Shown in pieces: positions 1 through 8,626 of a stretch of DNA of 64,000 nucleotides (position 1 is its first letter; every line of letters starts with the position of its first letter). Source of the stretch: Chitinophaga pinensis. Lineage in GTDB: Bacteria; Bacteroidota; Bacteroidia; Chitinophagales; Chitinophagaceae. Position numbers and translations under genes: made by a program. The DNA is taken from positions 1,426,001-1,490,000 of the forward strand of contig LR632930.1 in NCBI GenBank assembly GCA_902167325.1. Reading direction: 5' to 3'. The notes under the pieces are model-generated. The model saw only the letters and a list, made by a program, of their open reading frames with translations, was not told the DNA's origin and did no database searches.

Positions 1-1845
1 GATAAGCTCGGTAATGCGCAGAACCCGCTCGCACTCCTCTACCGCGCAAAAGACAATATCAATAAACGTAACTTCTTCTTCGGTAACGTATTTGGAGAAG
101 TGGATATCGTGAAAGGGCTTATGGCACGTACCTCGCTGGGTGTGCGCTATGAAAACTACAGCGGTGTTTCCATGACATATCCTAACCTGGAGTTCTCTGA
201 AGGCAGTGCCGCCAACGGCATGTCTGAGTTCCAGGGATTCAATACGGACTGGACCTGGACCAATACCCTCACCTATAAATGGGAGGTGGCCAATGTACAT
301 GCCCTTACCATATTGGCGGGTACAGAGGCTTACCAGTCGCGCAACCGCTTCCTTACTGCAGGGCGTAACGATTACTTCCTGCTGGGAAGCCCTGATTATT
401 ACTACCTCAGCGCCGGTGCTTCCAACATCAATAATAACTCCAGTGGTGGTGTGGGTTCGTTGTTCTCGATCTTCGGCCGTGCCGATTATTCGCTCCGCGA
501 CCGTTACCTCGTGAGCCTTACCGTACGCCGCGACGGTTCTTCCAACTTCAGTAAGAACCACCGCTATGGTACTTTCCCCGCGGGAAGCGTGGCCTGGCGC
601 CTGTCTGAAGAAGATTTCCTGAAAGGCAGCAGCTGGATCACAGACCTGAAGCTACGTGCGGGCTACGGCATTACCGGTAATCAGCGCATCCCCGGCTTCC
701 AGTATCTGGACCGCTATGAGAGCACCATCGCCAACGCTTTCTATCCGTTCGACGGGAAGAAGGTGGCAATGGGTGTCTGGCAGAAAGCGTATAAGAACGA
801 GAACGTGAAATGGGAGGAGCTGAAATCCCTCAACATCGGTCTCGACTTTACACTGCTGGGCGGAGAGATCGATGGTGCGATCGACTGGTACGACCGTAAA
901 ACCACCGATATGCTGTATCCTGTTCCACTCCCTTCGGTTTCCATCGGGCAGGGCGCAGCACCTTTCGTGAACGTAGGTGATATGACCAACCAGGGTATTG
1001 AACTGGCATTGGGATACCACTATGGTCAGCGCGAGAATAAGCCCTTTAAGCTTGACCTGAACGTGAACGTATCCCGTAACGTGAACCAGCTGGTGAAACT
1101 GGCGCCTTCCGTAAAGGATCAGCCATACGGCTCTTTCCGTAGCCTGCAAACTACCATCGCCCGGCCGGGTGAAGTGTTCGGTGCATTCTATGGTTATAAG
1201 GCCGACGGTATTTACTCCAGCGCGGAAGACCTCGCCAAGAGTCCCAAATATGGCGGAGCACGCGTTGGTGGGTTGAAATATGTGGATGTTTCCGGCGACG
1301 GGCAGATAACGCCTGACGACCGTACCATCATCGGTAATCCGCATCCCGACTTCTTATACAGCTTCGGCATCAATGCCAAATACAAGAACTGGGATATGAG
1401 CATGTTCTTCAACGGTTCTCAGGGGAACGACCTGTACGAGGCTACCCGTTACTTTACTGACTTCAGTACGTTCGACGGTACTGCCAGCGTGCGTATGCTG
1501 GACCGGTGGTCGCCCTCGAACCCTAATTCCAAGACCCACACGCCCAACAGGAGGGCTTCCGATTTCGAACTGGCTTCTTCCAGCTATTATGTGCAGGATG
1601 GCAGCTTTTTCAGGATGAAGAACCTTCAGGTGGGTTACAACTTCAAAGTGGAGAATTGGTTTAAAGGGCACATGCGTACGCTGAGAGCGTATGTGAGCGC
1701 TACTAATCTGTTCACCATTACGAACTACACCGGCCTCGATCCGGAGGTGAGCCAGACGAACTCTACCTTCTCGGCTTTGGGTGTGGACTTCGGTATCTAC
1801 CCGGTGTCAAGGCAGTTTATTTTCGGTATCAGTGCAGGTTTCTAA
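1..1845 (+). CDS. SusC/RagA-like TonB-dependent outer-membrane receptor, 5' truncated by window
   Basis: Frame 1 is open from the first base, so the gene begins outside the window; about 615 C-terminal residues are visible. What is seen is beta-barrel: alternating aromatic and polar strands, several outer-loop segments rich in Gly and Asn, and motifs typical of SusC C-termini such as RDGSSNF, LKLRAGYGITGN and TIIGNPHPDF. The last strand ends in Phe (SAGF), as in outer-membrane barrels. The plug, the carboxypeptidase-like N-terminal domain and the signal peptide are missing only because of the window edge. SusC proteins form the TonB-driven channel of a SusCD complex; the SusD partner starts 18 nt downstream. 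The substrate cannot be told from this part. I am sure of the family. Confidence 0.93.
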   Translation, partial: DKLGNAQNPLALLYRAKDNINKRNFFFGNVFGEVDIVKGLMARTSLGVRYENYSGVSMTYPNLEFSEGSAANGMSEFQGFNTDWTWTNTLTYKWEVANVHALTILAGTEAYQSRNRFLTAGRNDYFLLGSPDYYYLSAGASNINNNSSGGVGSLFSIFGRADYSLRDRYLVSLTVRRDGSSNFSKNHRYGTFPAGSVAWRLSEEDFLKGSSWITDLKLRAGYGITGNQRIPGFQYLDRYESTIANAFYPFDGKKVAMGVWQKAYKNENVKWEELKSLNIGLDFTLLGGEIDGAIDWYDRKTTDMLYPVPLPSVSIGQGAAPFVNVGDMTNQGIELALGYHYGQRENKPFKLDLNVNVSRNVNQLVKLAPSVKDQPYGSFRSLQTTIARPGEVFGAFYGYKADGIYSSAEDLAKSPKYGGARVGGLKYVDVSGDGQITPDDRTIIGNPHPDFLYSFGINAKYKNWDMSMFFNGSQGNDLYEATRYFTDFSTFDGTASVRMLDRWSPSNPNSKTHTPNRRASDFELASSSYYVQDGSFFRMKNLQVGYNFKVENWFKGHMRTLRAYVSATNLFTITNYTGLDPEVSQTNSTFSALGVDFGIYPVSRQFIFGISAGF

Positions 1846-1862
1846 TCTAAAAGTAATTGAAC

Positions 1863-3566
1863 ATGAAAAGGATTCACAGCATCATAATGGTAGCATGCGC
1901 AACTGCATTGGGATCTTGCGGAGCGGACTTTCTTGAAAGAACCCCGCAGGGAGAACTGATCCAGGAGCAGATCGAATCGCCGGCAGGCGTGGAAGGCATG
2001 CTCACCGGCGCATATGGCCTTGTAAATGGCAACGTAAACGGTACCTGGGGAAATTATTCCTCCTCGCCCAGCCAGTGGCTGTTTGGCGAAGTGGGTGCCG
2101 ATAATGCCCACAAAGGCAGTAATAACGGCGACCAGCCAAACATGAACCAGGTGGAGTTGCACGACGTTTCTACCACCAACGATAATACCGAGATCATGTG
2201 GAACCGGTATTACGAAGGCATCGCCCGTTGTAATAACACCCTCCGTTTGTTAAAAGCGGTACAGGCAGGTTCCAATAAACTGACCGATGCCAGAGCTAAA
2301 GAAGTAGAGGCCGAAGCCCGCTTCCTCCGCGCACATTATTACTTCTTCCTCCGGAGGATTTTCGTGAAGATCCCGTATATCGACGAAACGATGTCAACGG
2401 ATCAGGCCATGAAAACACCTAACGATAAAGAAGTATGGCCAATGATCGAAGCGGATTTCAAGAACGGCATCGATAACCTGCCGCCTGAATGGACCGGTGG
2501 TAACATCGGCCGCGCAAGCAAACTGGCGGCACAGGCATACCTCGGTAAAGTATTGCTTTATCAGAAGAAATACCCCGAGGCGCTCGTGCTTTTTAACACA
2601 GTGATCGGCGCAAGACCAGGTTTGGAAACATTGCCGTTTGAAAACAACTTTGATGTAACGAAAGAAAATGGCCCTGAAACTATTTTCGCTTCGCAGCACG
2701 CCATTAACCCCGATGGTAGTGGTGATAATGCCAATGTGGGCGATATGCTGGGTGGCTTCTATGGAGACGCTCCCGTTTCCTGCTGCGGCTTCTTCCAGCC
2801 TACTTTCGATCTGGTAAATGCATTCAAGGTGTCACCGGCAGGCTTACCCCTGATCGATGGCACATACCGCACGAATGCCTATAAATCCGACTTCGGACTT
2901 ACCGGTGCCGCCAAAGCAGCTTACCGGGTAGATACCACATTCGCATTCGACCCACGGCTCGACTTTACAGTAGGCCGCCGTGGTGTGCTGTACCGCGACT
3001 GGGACACGATGCCTGGCGATGCCTGGATCCGTGACCCCGCTTATGCCGGACCTTTTGTAGGGGTTAAGCATATGGTAGACGGGTCTGTCCGTGGTACGGA
3101 AACCGTAGCAGGCGCGCCTTACATCACCAGTCTGAACGTAAACATCATCCGGCTGGCCGATGTGTATCTCATGGCGGCAGAGTGTTACATAGAGCAGAAT
3201 AACCTGCCTGCAGCACTCGCACTCGTGAATAATGTCCGTAACCGTGCAGCCAAGCTGCCTCTCAAACGGATCGGCAATTCCCGTGCAGCCAAATATAACG
3301 TACAGCCATATGTTGCTTTTGCCAGCCAGGCAGAGGCGCGTAATGCCGTGCGCTTTGAGCGAAGGCTGGAGCTGGCACTGGAAGGCCACCGCTTCTTTGA
3401 CCTCGTACGCTGGGGGATCGCCAAGCAAACCCTCGAAAGCTATTCCGCATTCGAAGGCGGAATCTTATCTGCCTTCAACGGTATTGTGATTGAGGCGAAA
3501 GACGAGTACTTCCCCATCCCGCAGCAGCAGATAGACCGCTCGCAGGGTGCCCTTAAGCCGAACTAA
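1863..3566 (+). CDS. SusD/RagB-family outer-membrane nutrient-binding lipoprotein
   Basis: 567 residues from the ATG at 1863; a TTG two codons earlier is less likely. The N-terminus is a short lipoprotein signal with a lipobox ending at Cys (ALGSC). The body is the alpha-helical TPR-type fold of SusD: an early helix pair after NDNTEIMWNRYYEGIARCNN, EAEARFLRAHYYFFLRRIF, and the C-terminal signature RFERRLELALEGHRFFDLVRWG followed by a YFPIPQQQID segment. It sits on the cell surface and caps the SusC barrel encoded just upstream, 17 nt away, so both are one transcription unit. A strong intrinsic terminator follows at 3592. The ligand is unknown; no glycosidase or other enzyme gene that would point to one follows in the window. 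Confidence 0.93.
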   Translation: MKRIHSIIMVACATALGSCGADFLERTPQGELIQEQIESPAGVEGMLTGAYGLVNGNVNGTWGNYSSSPSQWLFGEVGADNAHKGSNNGDQPNMNQVELHDVSTTNDNTEIMWNRYYEGIARCNNTLRLLKAVQAGSNKLTDARAKEVEAEARFLRAHYYFFLRRIFVKIPYIDETMSTDQAMKTPNDKEVWPMIEADFKNGIDNLPPEWTGGNIGRASKLAAQAYLGKVLLYQKKYPEALVLFNTVIGARPGLETLPFENNFDVTKENGPETIFASQHAINPDGSGDNANVGDMLGGFYGDAPVSCCGFFQPTFDLVNAFKVSPAGLPLIDGTYRTNAYKSDFGLTGAAKAAYRVDTTFAFDPRLDFTVGRRGVLYRDWDTMPGDAWIRDPAYAGPFVGVKHMVDGSVRGTETVAGAPYITSLNVNIIRLADVYLMAAECYIEQNNLPAALALVNNVRNRAAKLPLKRIGNSRAAKYNVQPYVAFASQAEARNAVRFERRLELALEGHRFFDLVRWGIAKQTLESYSAFEGGILSAFNGIVIEAKDEYFPIPQQQIDRSQGALKPN

Positions 3567-3591
3567 CCGTTTAATCCTTTGTCATAACCCT

Positions 3592-3627
3592 ACGGTGCCT
3601 GTTGCAGAGCAGGCGCCGTTTTTTTTG
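3592..3627 (+). terminator. Rho-independent terminator after SusCD pair
   Basis: A GC-rich stem (ACGG-GCCTG against CAGGC-CCGT around a short loop) is followed by a run of eight T. It lies 26 nt after the SusD stop codon and ends the first SusCD operon. Confidence 0.85.
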
Positions 3628-3782
3628 CCCTCCTTCACCCTTTTAAGGTTCATGATTGCCTGTATGGTAATCATGTTATTTTCATCGCGTAATCGAAAAT
3701 CAACCTCATGATGAATTTAAATAGTCCCGGCACTTGATGCCAATCCACGTTATTTTTGGTCAACCCATCCCGGGACTCTATG

Positions 3783-3930
3783 CAGGGTCCCGGTTACTTT
3801 TTAGGTACTTCAGGGTTCATTTGCCCTTACGGAAAGGGTACTTTATATATACTTTTAGTCCCTTTCCCGCTACAGTACCGGGTTTATACCCCTTTTATAT
3901 ATATTAAGTACCCTTTAACCCGGGAGTAAC
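3783..3930. repeat. 11-bp-periodic inverted-repeat element, copy 1
   Basis: The core arms are 3833-3851 and 3898-3916, which match as inverted repeats at 18 of 19 positions. The arms belong to a wider pattern with an 11-bp period: TACTT or a close variant starts at 3795, 3806, 3839 and 3850, and its mirror form ends in GTA or ATA at 3877, 3888, 3899 and 3910. The element lies between two convergent transcription units, after the SusD terminator and before the terminator of the tRNA gene. Two further elements with the same period and setting but unrelated sequence are at 16190 and 55214. Function unknown. Confidence 0.6.
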
Positions 3931-4280
3931 CGTGCCTGAATTGACCTTTCAATTTGGCACAAATGCCCCGTTTCTCAATATTTAGCTACTTAGCAGGTAA
4001 AAGGGGCGCGCCGGAGAGAGCGGTACGTAATACCGTTCGCCATAACACCCGCAAGTGTGGTATCCGGTCAGCAGGTGTACCTGCTCATGGCATTCCATCA
4101 TCAGCAAATGCCGTGAGAAGAATGCGGTAAGGTAAAGGGCGGCAGTTCTGACAGATGGCATCGATATCTTATTTCCTGTAAATTACCGGGTTTATTACTG
4201 GCGTTTCCGGCGATTGAAAGGGCTTTGCTGCCATTTTGCAGGGAGAAATCAGCATTCCTGCAGGGTTGTTTTCCGGTTAA
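3931..4280. other. Non-coding stretch in convergent gap
   Basis: No convincing reading frame is present. There are only small dyads, such as the pair AACGGTATT / GGTACGTAATACC around 4020-4040. I see no promoter or RNA family here. Confidence 0.4.
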
Positions 4281-4321
4281 AATAAAAAACCCGCAAACGC
4301 TGCAGGTAGCTTGTTTGCGGG
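4281..4321 (-). terminator. Terminator of the tRNA-Arg gene
   Basis: On the minus strand a perfect 10-bp stem, CCCGCAAACG-type against CGTTTGCGGG, with a 13-nt loop is followed by a T-rich tract. It begins just past the CCA end of the tRNA. Confidence 0.8.
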
Positions 4322-4328
4322 AATCTGG

Positions 4329-4403
4329 TGGTAGCCTCGACAGGAATCGAACCTGTATCTGGAGCTTCGGAAACTCTTATACTATCCATTGTACGACGAG
4401 GCC
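4329..4403 (-). tRNA. tRNA-Arg (anticodon CCG)
   Basis: The minus strand folds as a standard cloverleaf. The acceptor stem is GGCCTCG with CGAGGCT (first pair G-T), the discriminator is A, and CCA is encoded. The D stem is GTAC/GTAT with GG in the loop. The anticodon stem closes a 7-nt loop TTCCGAA, giving anticodon CCG for arginine. The T stem is ACAGG/CCTGT with loop TTCGATT. A Bacteroidota -7 box lies just upstream and a terminator just downstream, so it is a single-gene transcript. Confidence 0.95.
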
Positions 4404-4421
4404 GGCCTTTTTGAAGGAATG

Positions 4422-4429
4422 CAAATGTA
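4422..4429 (-). promoter_or_regulatory. -7 box of tRNA-Arg promoter
   Basis: TACATTTG on the minus strand matches the Bacteroidota TAnnTTTG box and lies 18 nt before the mature tRNA 5' end. I could not see a clean TTG at -33. Confidence 0.5.
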
Positions 4430-4457
4430 ATGGAAAAATGAATATTTAGGAAGAATT

Positions 4458-5030
4458 TTATAAAGTGCCGATGTTGCTTTTGAAAATGCGTACAGCAATG
4501 GCCAGCAGGATAACCCCGAAGAATTTGCGAAGCACCATCAGCCCGGCTTTTCCCAATATCCGCTCGATGTAACTGAGTGAACGGAGAACTATGAAAATGA
4601 TGATCAGATTCACCAGTATGCCAGCCAGGATGTTGTAATCCCCGAAATCTGCTTTGAGTGACATGATCGTGGTAAGTGTGCCAGACCCCGCGATCAGCGG
4701 GAAGGCTATGGGGACAAGACTGCCCGTTTTAGTATCCTGGTCGTTACTCTTGAAAAACTCAATGCCCAGTATCATTTCAAGGCCGATGATAAAAATTACG
4801 ATGGAACCCGCAACAGCGAACGATTGCAGATCCACGCTCATCAGGTTCAGGAACGCTTTGCCTCCCAGTAAAAATGCCACCATCAATACCCCTGATGCTA
4901 TGGTAGCCTTGGCGGCATTGATCTCCCCGATCTTTTCCTTCAGCGATAACAATACCGGGATAGACCCCAGGATATCTATCACGGCGAATAGGGTAAAACT
5001 GATGGTAATGATCTGGTCGATACTGAACAT
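4458..5030 (-). CDS. MarC-family integral membrane protein
   Basis: 190 residues from the ATG at 5030; a TTG six codons upstream is the only longer start. Six hydrophobic segments fit the MarC/UPF0056 family: IISISF-like first helix followed by the conserved AVIDILGSIPVLLSL, a second block around VAFLLGGKAFLNLM, the glycine-rich PIAFPLIAGSGTLTTIMSL, and a last helix ending near the C-terminus. MarC was named for multiple antibiotic resistance in E. coli but that role was not upheld; the true function of the family is unknown. It is transcribed away from the XRE-cupin regulator 86 nt upstream. There is no sign that it belongs to the AEP pathway beyond adjacency. Confidence 0.9.
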   Translation of the reverse strand: MFSIDQIITISFTLFAVIDILGSIPVLLSLKEKIGEINAAKATIASGVLMVAFLLGGKAFLNLMSVDLQSFAVAGSIVIFIIGLEMILGIEFFKSNDQDTKTGSLVPIAFPLIAGSGTLTTIMSLKADFGDYNILAGILVNLIIIFIVLRSLSYIERILGKAGLMVLRKFFGVILLAIAVRIFKSNIGTL

Positions 5031-5116
5031 ATGATGAAATTTTAGCAAAAGTAAGCTTTTCTATCACCCGATATTGCCTTAAAATAGCTATTTTGGCGGG
5101 AATTAAGCGTTTGTCC

Positions 5117-5701
5117 ATGCAGGAAGATATCATCATTCAGATCAGTCATAAAATCAAAGAGAAACGGAAAGCGAAAGGCATCACCGTGCAGGAACTTGCC
5201 GATAAGGCAGATGTGAGCAAGGGTCTCATTTCCCAGATCGAGAATAACCGTACCGTGCCTTCCCTGCTCGTACTCGTTAATATCATCAGGGCACTGAACC
5301 TGGACATGAACGAGTTCTTCAACGACATCAACCAGAACAAACAGGCCGCCAAGGTAATCGTTATCAGAAAAGACCAGTACCAGTCGTTCGAGAAAGAAAA
5401 TGCCAAAGGTTTCCTCTATAAAAGGGTACTTACCCGTAACATCAAAGGCGGCCCTACAGACATTGTGCTGCTGGAGCTGAAAAAGGATGCCCGCCGTAAC
5501 CAGATCGTTAAAACTGATGCCTACGAATACAAATACGTGATCCAGGGCACCGTGGAATACCTGATCAACAACGAAAAGTTTACCCTCGAAGCCGGCGATT
5601 CCATCTTCTTCGACGGCCGCCTCGGCCACAAACCCTCCAATATCGGACCCGATAACGCCCTTCTCCTCGTTATTTACTTCTTCCAGGAAGGAGAGAAATA
5701 G
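5117..5701 (+). CDS. XRE-family regulator with C-terminal cupin (probable AEP-locus regulator)
   Basis: 194 residues from the ATG at 5117, preferred over an in-frame TTG eight codons earlier. Residues about 8-65 form an XRE helix-turn-helix (KRKAKGITVQELADKADVSKG, LISQIENNRTVPSL). Residues about 110-190 form a small cupin barrel (VLLELKKDARRNQIV, YKYVIQGTVEYLIN, LEAGDSIFFDGRLGHKPSN), the usual effector-binding part of this MerR-unrelated SutR/PuuR-type architecture. The gene stands directly before phnA in the same direction with a 99-nt gap that holds its own AT-rich promoter region. By analogy it would sense AEP or a breakdown product and control the phn genes; the ligand is inferred from position only. 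Confidence 0.88.
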   Translation: MQEDIIIQISHKIKEKRKAKGITVQELADKADVSKGLISQIENNRTVPSLLVLVNIIRALNLDMNEFFNDINQNKQAAKVIVIRKDQYQSFEKENAKGFLYKRVLTRNIKGGPTDIVLLELKKDARRNQIVKTDAYEYKYVIQGTVEYLINNEKFTLEAGDSIFFDGRLGHKPSNIGPDNALLLVIYFFQEGEK

Positions 5702-5759
5702 TTCCGTCAAAAAAATTCAGTTCATGAAAATTTAACAGGTGACTTTATTAAAAATGTTT

Positions 5760-5778
5760 ACTTTTACTATTCAAAAGT
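5760..5778. promoter_or_regulatory. Possible operator/promoter before phnA
   Basis: ACTTTT and AAAAGT form an inverted repeat with a 7-nt spacer. It overlaps TACTTTTA at 5759-5766, a near match to the Bacteroidota -7 box, and lies 22 nt before the phnA start. No good TTG is seen at the right distance. It could be bound by the cupin regulator. Confidence 0.3.
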
Positions 5779-5800
5779 TAGCATTTATAAACACAGTCAC

Positions 5801-7044
5801 ATGGCTATATCTACCCGCTCCTTCACAGTAAATGGCAAAACCTACACTCCGCCAGCCCGGCCTGTAGTGGTTATCTGCCTGGACGGCTCTGCCGACGAAT
5901 ACCTCGATATTACGCTTGCGCATGACCGCATGCCCAACCTCAAAAAATGACCCTTGCCGGCTACCGCGGCATGGTTCGTGGGGCATTGCCTTCGTTTACC
6001 AACGTAAACAATTCCTCTATTGTAACCGGTGTTACTCCGGCCGTACATGGCATTTGCGGGAACTTCTTCTTTGATACCGACAAGCAGGAGGAAGTAATGA
6101 TGAACTCCGCCGCCTATCTCCGTTCCGAAACCATCCTCGCCGCCGCAGCCAATGCAGGCCGTAAGGTGGCTGTAGTTACCGCGAAGGAGAAACTGCGGGA
6201 TATCCTCAGTCATAAAATGACCGGCATCGCCTTCTCTGCCGAGAAAGCCAACCAGGCCCAGGAAGCTACCCATGGCATCGGCAATGTGGAAAGCGTGCTT
6301 GGTTTGCCCACTCCTGCCATTTACAGCGCGGATGCGAGCCTTTTCGTGCTCCGGGCAGGTGTGGCCCTCATTGAGAAAGGCATGGCCGATTTCCTCTATC
6401 TCTCGCTTACTGACTATATGCAGCATACTTACGCTCCGGAAGATGGTCCTTCGCTGGCCTTCTACGAAGCTATTGATCATGAACTGGGAAGGCTCCTTGC
6501 TGCCGGAGCTGTTATCGGCGCCACGGCAGACCATGGTATGAATGCCAAGCAGAAAGAAGACGGAACGCCCAACGTGCTCTATATCGAAACCATGCTCACC
6601 GAAAAATTCGGGAATGGCTTCCGGGTGATTTGCCCTATTACTGACCCTTATGTGAAACACCATGGCGCACTTGGTTCTTATGTGGCCGTTCATCTGCCGG
6701 AAAACGTGAGCGAAGGCGATGTGGCCGCATGGCTGCAGGCGCAGCCGGGTATCACGGAAGTACATAACCGCGATATGGCCGTGCATTTACTCGAACAGCC
6801 GGCAGACCGTATTGCTGACCTCGTAGTACTCAGTGCCCGCGATGTGGTGGTGGGTCGTACGCCTGCGCATCACGACCTTACTGCGCTTGACTCCGGCCTG
6901 CGTTCGCATGGCGGCAGATACGAAGAGATGGTGCCGCTGCTTATCTCGCACCCGCTTACTCCTGCATACCGCAGTAAAGCCGGAGGCGACCCGCGCAACT
7001 TCGACGTATTCGATTTCACTGTTAATGGTACTACCCTCAACTAA
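5801..7044 (+). CDS. phnA: Phosphonoacetate hydrolase PhnA, reading frame interrupted after codon 49
   Basis: PhnA is a zinc enzyme of the alkaline-phosphatase superfamily that splits phosphonoacetate into acetate and phosphate. The start at 5801 gives 49 codons, including VVICLDGSADEY with the metal-binding Asp28, then TGA at 5948. The other 365 residues follow in the -1 frame from an ATG at 5947 whose ATGA overlaps that stop; they begin GYRGMVRGALPSFTNVNNSS, which holds the Thr nucleophile (about residue 67), then LTDYMQH, GATADHGMNAK and SHGGRYEEMVPLL with the other metal ligands. The joint length, 414, is normal for the family. The break is at a run of six A; seven would restore one frame. 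It may be a sequencing error, slippage, stop-start coupling or a real mutation. The downstream part alone would lack a metal ligand. Confidence 0.85.
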
Positions 7045-7055
7045 TACCCCTCTTT

Positions 7056-8498
7056 ATGTCAAATACCATCGCACCAGACGCCACTTTATCCCTGACTGGT
7101 TATATCGCGGGGCGGCCCGTTACTTCCGCTCAAAAGCTGGAAGTGCGCAGCCCTTACAGCGGCCGGCTGTCTGGCACGGTAACGCTGGCAACACGTAAGG
7201 ATACAGAAGCCGCCATTGAGGCTGGCCTGTCTTCCAGCGTGAAGCTAACCCGCTACGAGCGTTATGCTGTGCTGGATAAGGCGCGGCAGCTGCTGGAAGA
7301 AAAGAAGGAGGAATTTGCCCGCCTGATCACTTCAGAAGCCGGCCTCGCCCTCCGCGAAGCACGCTATGAAGTAGGCCGCGCACGTGATGTATTGCATTTT
7401 GCAGCAATCGAAGCATTGAAAGACGACGGGCAGATCTTTTCCTGCGACATTTCACCGCAGGGCAAAGCCCGTAAAATATTCACTACCCGCGAGCCGCTTA
7501 CGCTCGCTGTGGCTATCACCCCGTTCAACCATCCGCTGAACCAGGTGGCGCATAAGATCGCACCGGCTATTGCCACCGGTACGCCTGTTATCCTGAAGCC
7601 TTCTGAGAAAACACCGCTTACCGCCATCCGCTTTGTAGAGTTGCTGTATGAAGCAGGATTACCTCCCGCCATGCTCAGTGTTTTACTGGGACCTACAGCT
7701 GAAGTGGCCGAAGTGCTGGTGACAGACCCGCGTGTGGAACTCGTTTCTTTTACGGGCAGTGTGGCGGTAGGAAAGCTCATCGCAAAACAGGCAGGGTACA
7801 AGAAAGTGATCCTCGAACTGGGAGGTAATGATCCGCTCATTATCCTTGAAGATGCGGATATGGACCTTGCCGTTACCCTCGCTGCTGAAGGTGCTTACCG
7901 CAACTCAGGCCAACGCTGCACTGCTGTAAAGCGCATATTGGTGCAGGAAAGCATTCACGATGCGTTTGTGGAAAAGCTGGTAGAGAAAACGAAGGAGTAC
8001 CTTGCCGGTGATCCTGAGCTGCCCGAAACCCGCGTAGGCACGGTGATAGATGAGCCTGCAGCAAAGTACCTGGAAGATGTGGTGGTGAAAGCCGTGGCCC
8101 AGGGTGCGAAAGTACGCATCGGCGGCCGGCGCACCGGCGCACTGCTGGAGCCTACCGTAATCACGGATGTGCCCCGCGATGCGCAGATGGTTGTACAGGA
8201 ATCTTTCGGACCACTGGCGCCTGTTATGAAAGTAAAAGATCTTGAAGACGCAGTACAACTGGCCAACGGCACCGCCTACGGCTTATCTTCCGGTATAGTT
8301 ACAAAAGACATGGAAAAGGCCCTCTATGCGATTAAAAATCTTCGCATGGGAACGGTTAACATCAACGAAGTACCCGGTTACCGGATCGAAAGTTCGCCCT
8401 TCGGCGGCATTAAAGATTCAGGGCTGGGTATTAAGGAAGGTGTAATCGAAGCCATGAAATGCTTTACATATGTGAAAACATTTTCCCTACCCTGGTAG
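7056..8498 (+). CDS. phnY: Phosphonoacetaldehyde dehydrogenase PhnY
   Basis: 480 residues with the aldehyde dehydrogenase fold throughout. The NAD-binding segment shows TPFNHPLNQVAHKIAPAIATG and LKPSEKTPLTA; the general base lies in ILELGGNDP (Glu254) and the catalytic cysteine in NSGQRCTAVKR (Cys288); the C-terminal PFGGIKDSGLGIKEG is also typical. PhnY oxidises phosphonoacetaldehyde to phosphonoacetate with NAD+ and feeds PhnA, whose gene ends 11 nt upstream, so the two are co-transcribed. The substrate call rests on this pairing and on phnW downstream, since ALDH sequences alone are poor guides. An intrinsic terminator follows at 8524. Confidence 0.88.
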   Translation: MSNTIAPDATLSLTGYIAGRPVTSAQKLEVRSPYSGRLSGTVTLATRKDTEAAIEAGLSSSVKLTRYERYAVLDKARQLLEEKKEEFARLITSEAGLALREARYEVGRARDVLHFAAIEALKDDGQIFSCDISPQGKARKIFTTREPLTLAVAITPFNHPLNQVAHKIAPAIATGTPVILKPSEKTPLTAIRFVELLYEAGLPPAMLSVLLGPTAEVAEVLVTDPRVELVSFTGSVAVGKLIAKQAGYKKVILELGGNDPLIILEDADMDLAVTLAAEGAYRNSGQRCTAVKRILVQESIHDAFVEKLVEKTKEYLAGDPELPETRVGTVIDEPAAKYLEDVVVKAVAQGAKVRIGGRRTGALLEPTVITDVPRDAQMVVQESFGPLAPVMKVKDLEDAVQLANGTAYGLSSGIVTKDMEKALYAIKNLRMGTVNINEVPGYRIESSPFGGIKDSGLGIKEGVIEAMKCFTYVKTFSLPW

Positions 8499-8523
8499 GT
8501 TACTCTTTTAATGTTTGTATGAT

Positions 8524-8553
8524 GCGGCCACGGATTTCCGTGGCCGTTTTTTT
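8524..8553 (+). terminator. Terminator after phnY
   Basis: The perfect stem CGGCCACGG/CCGTGGCCG with a 4-nt ATTT loop is followed by seven T. Confidence 0.85.
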
Positions 8554-8570
8554 GATGGATACGGTAAATG

Positions 8571-8604
8571 AAAAAGGCGCTGTCCCGGTAAGGGAGCGCC
8601 TTTT
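8571..8604 (-). terminator. Terminator after phnW
   Basis: On the minus strand AAAAGGCGCT pairs with AGCGCCTTTT, ending in a T tract, 23 nt past the phnW stop. It forms a back-to-back pair with the phnY terminator. Confidence 0.8.
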
Positions 8605-8626
8605 GCCTGGTTGTGCTGCTTAATGG

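Noticed and set aside
1842..2162. Minus-strand frame inside the SusD gene
   Set aside because: Shadow of a well-supported plus-strand gene.
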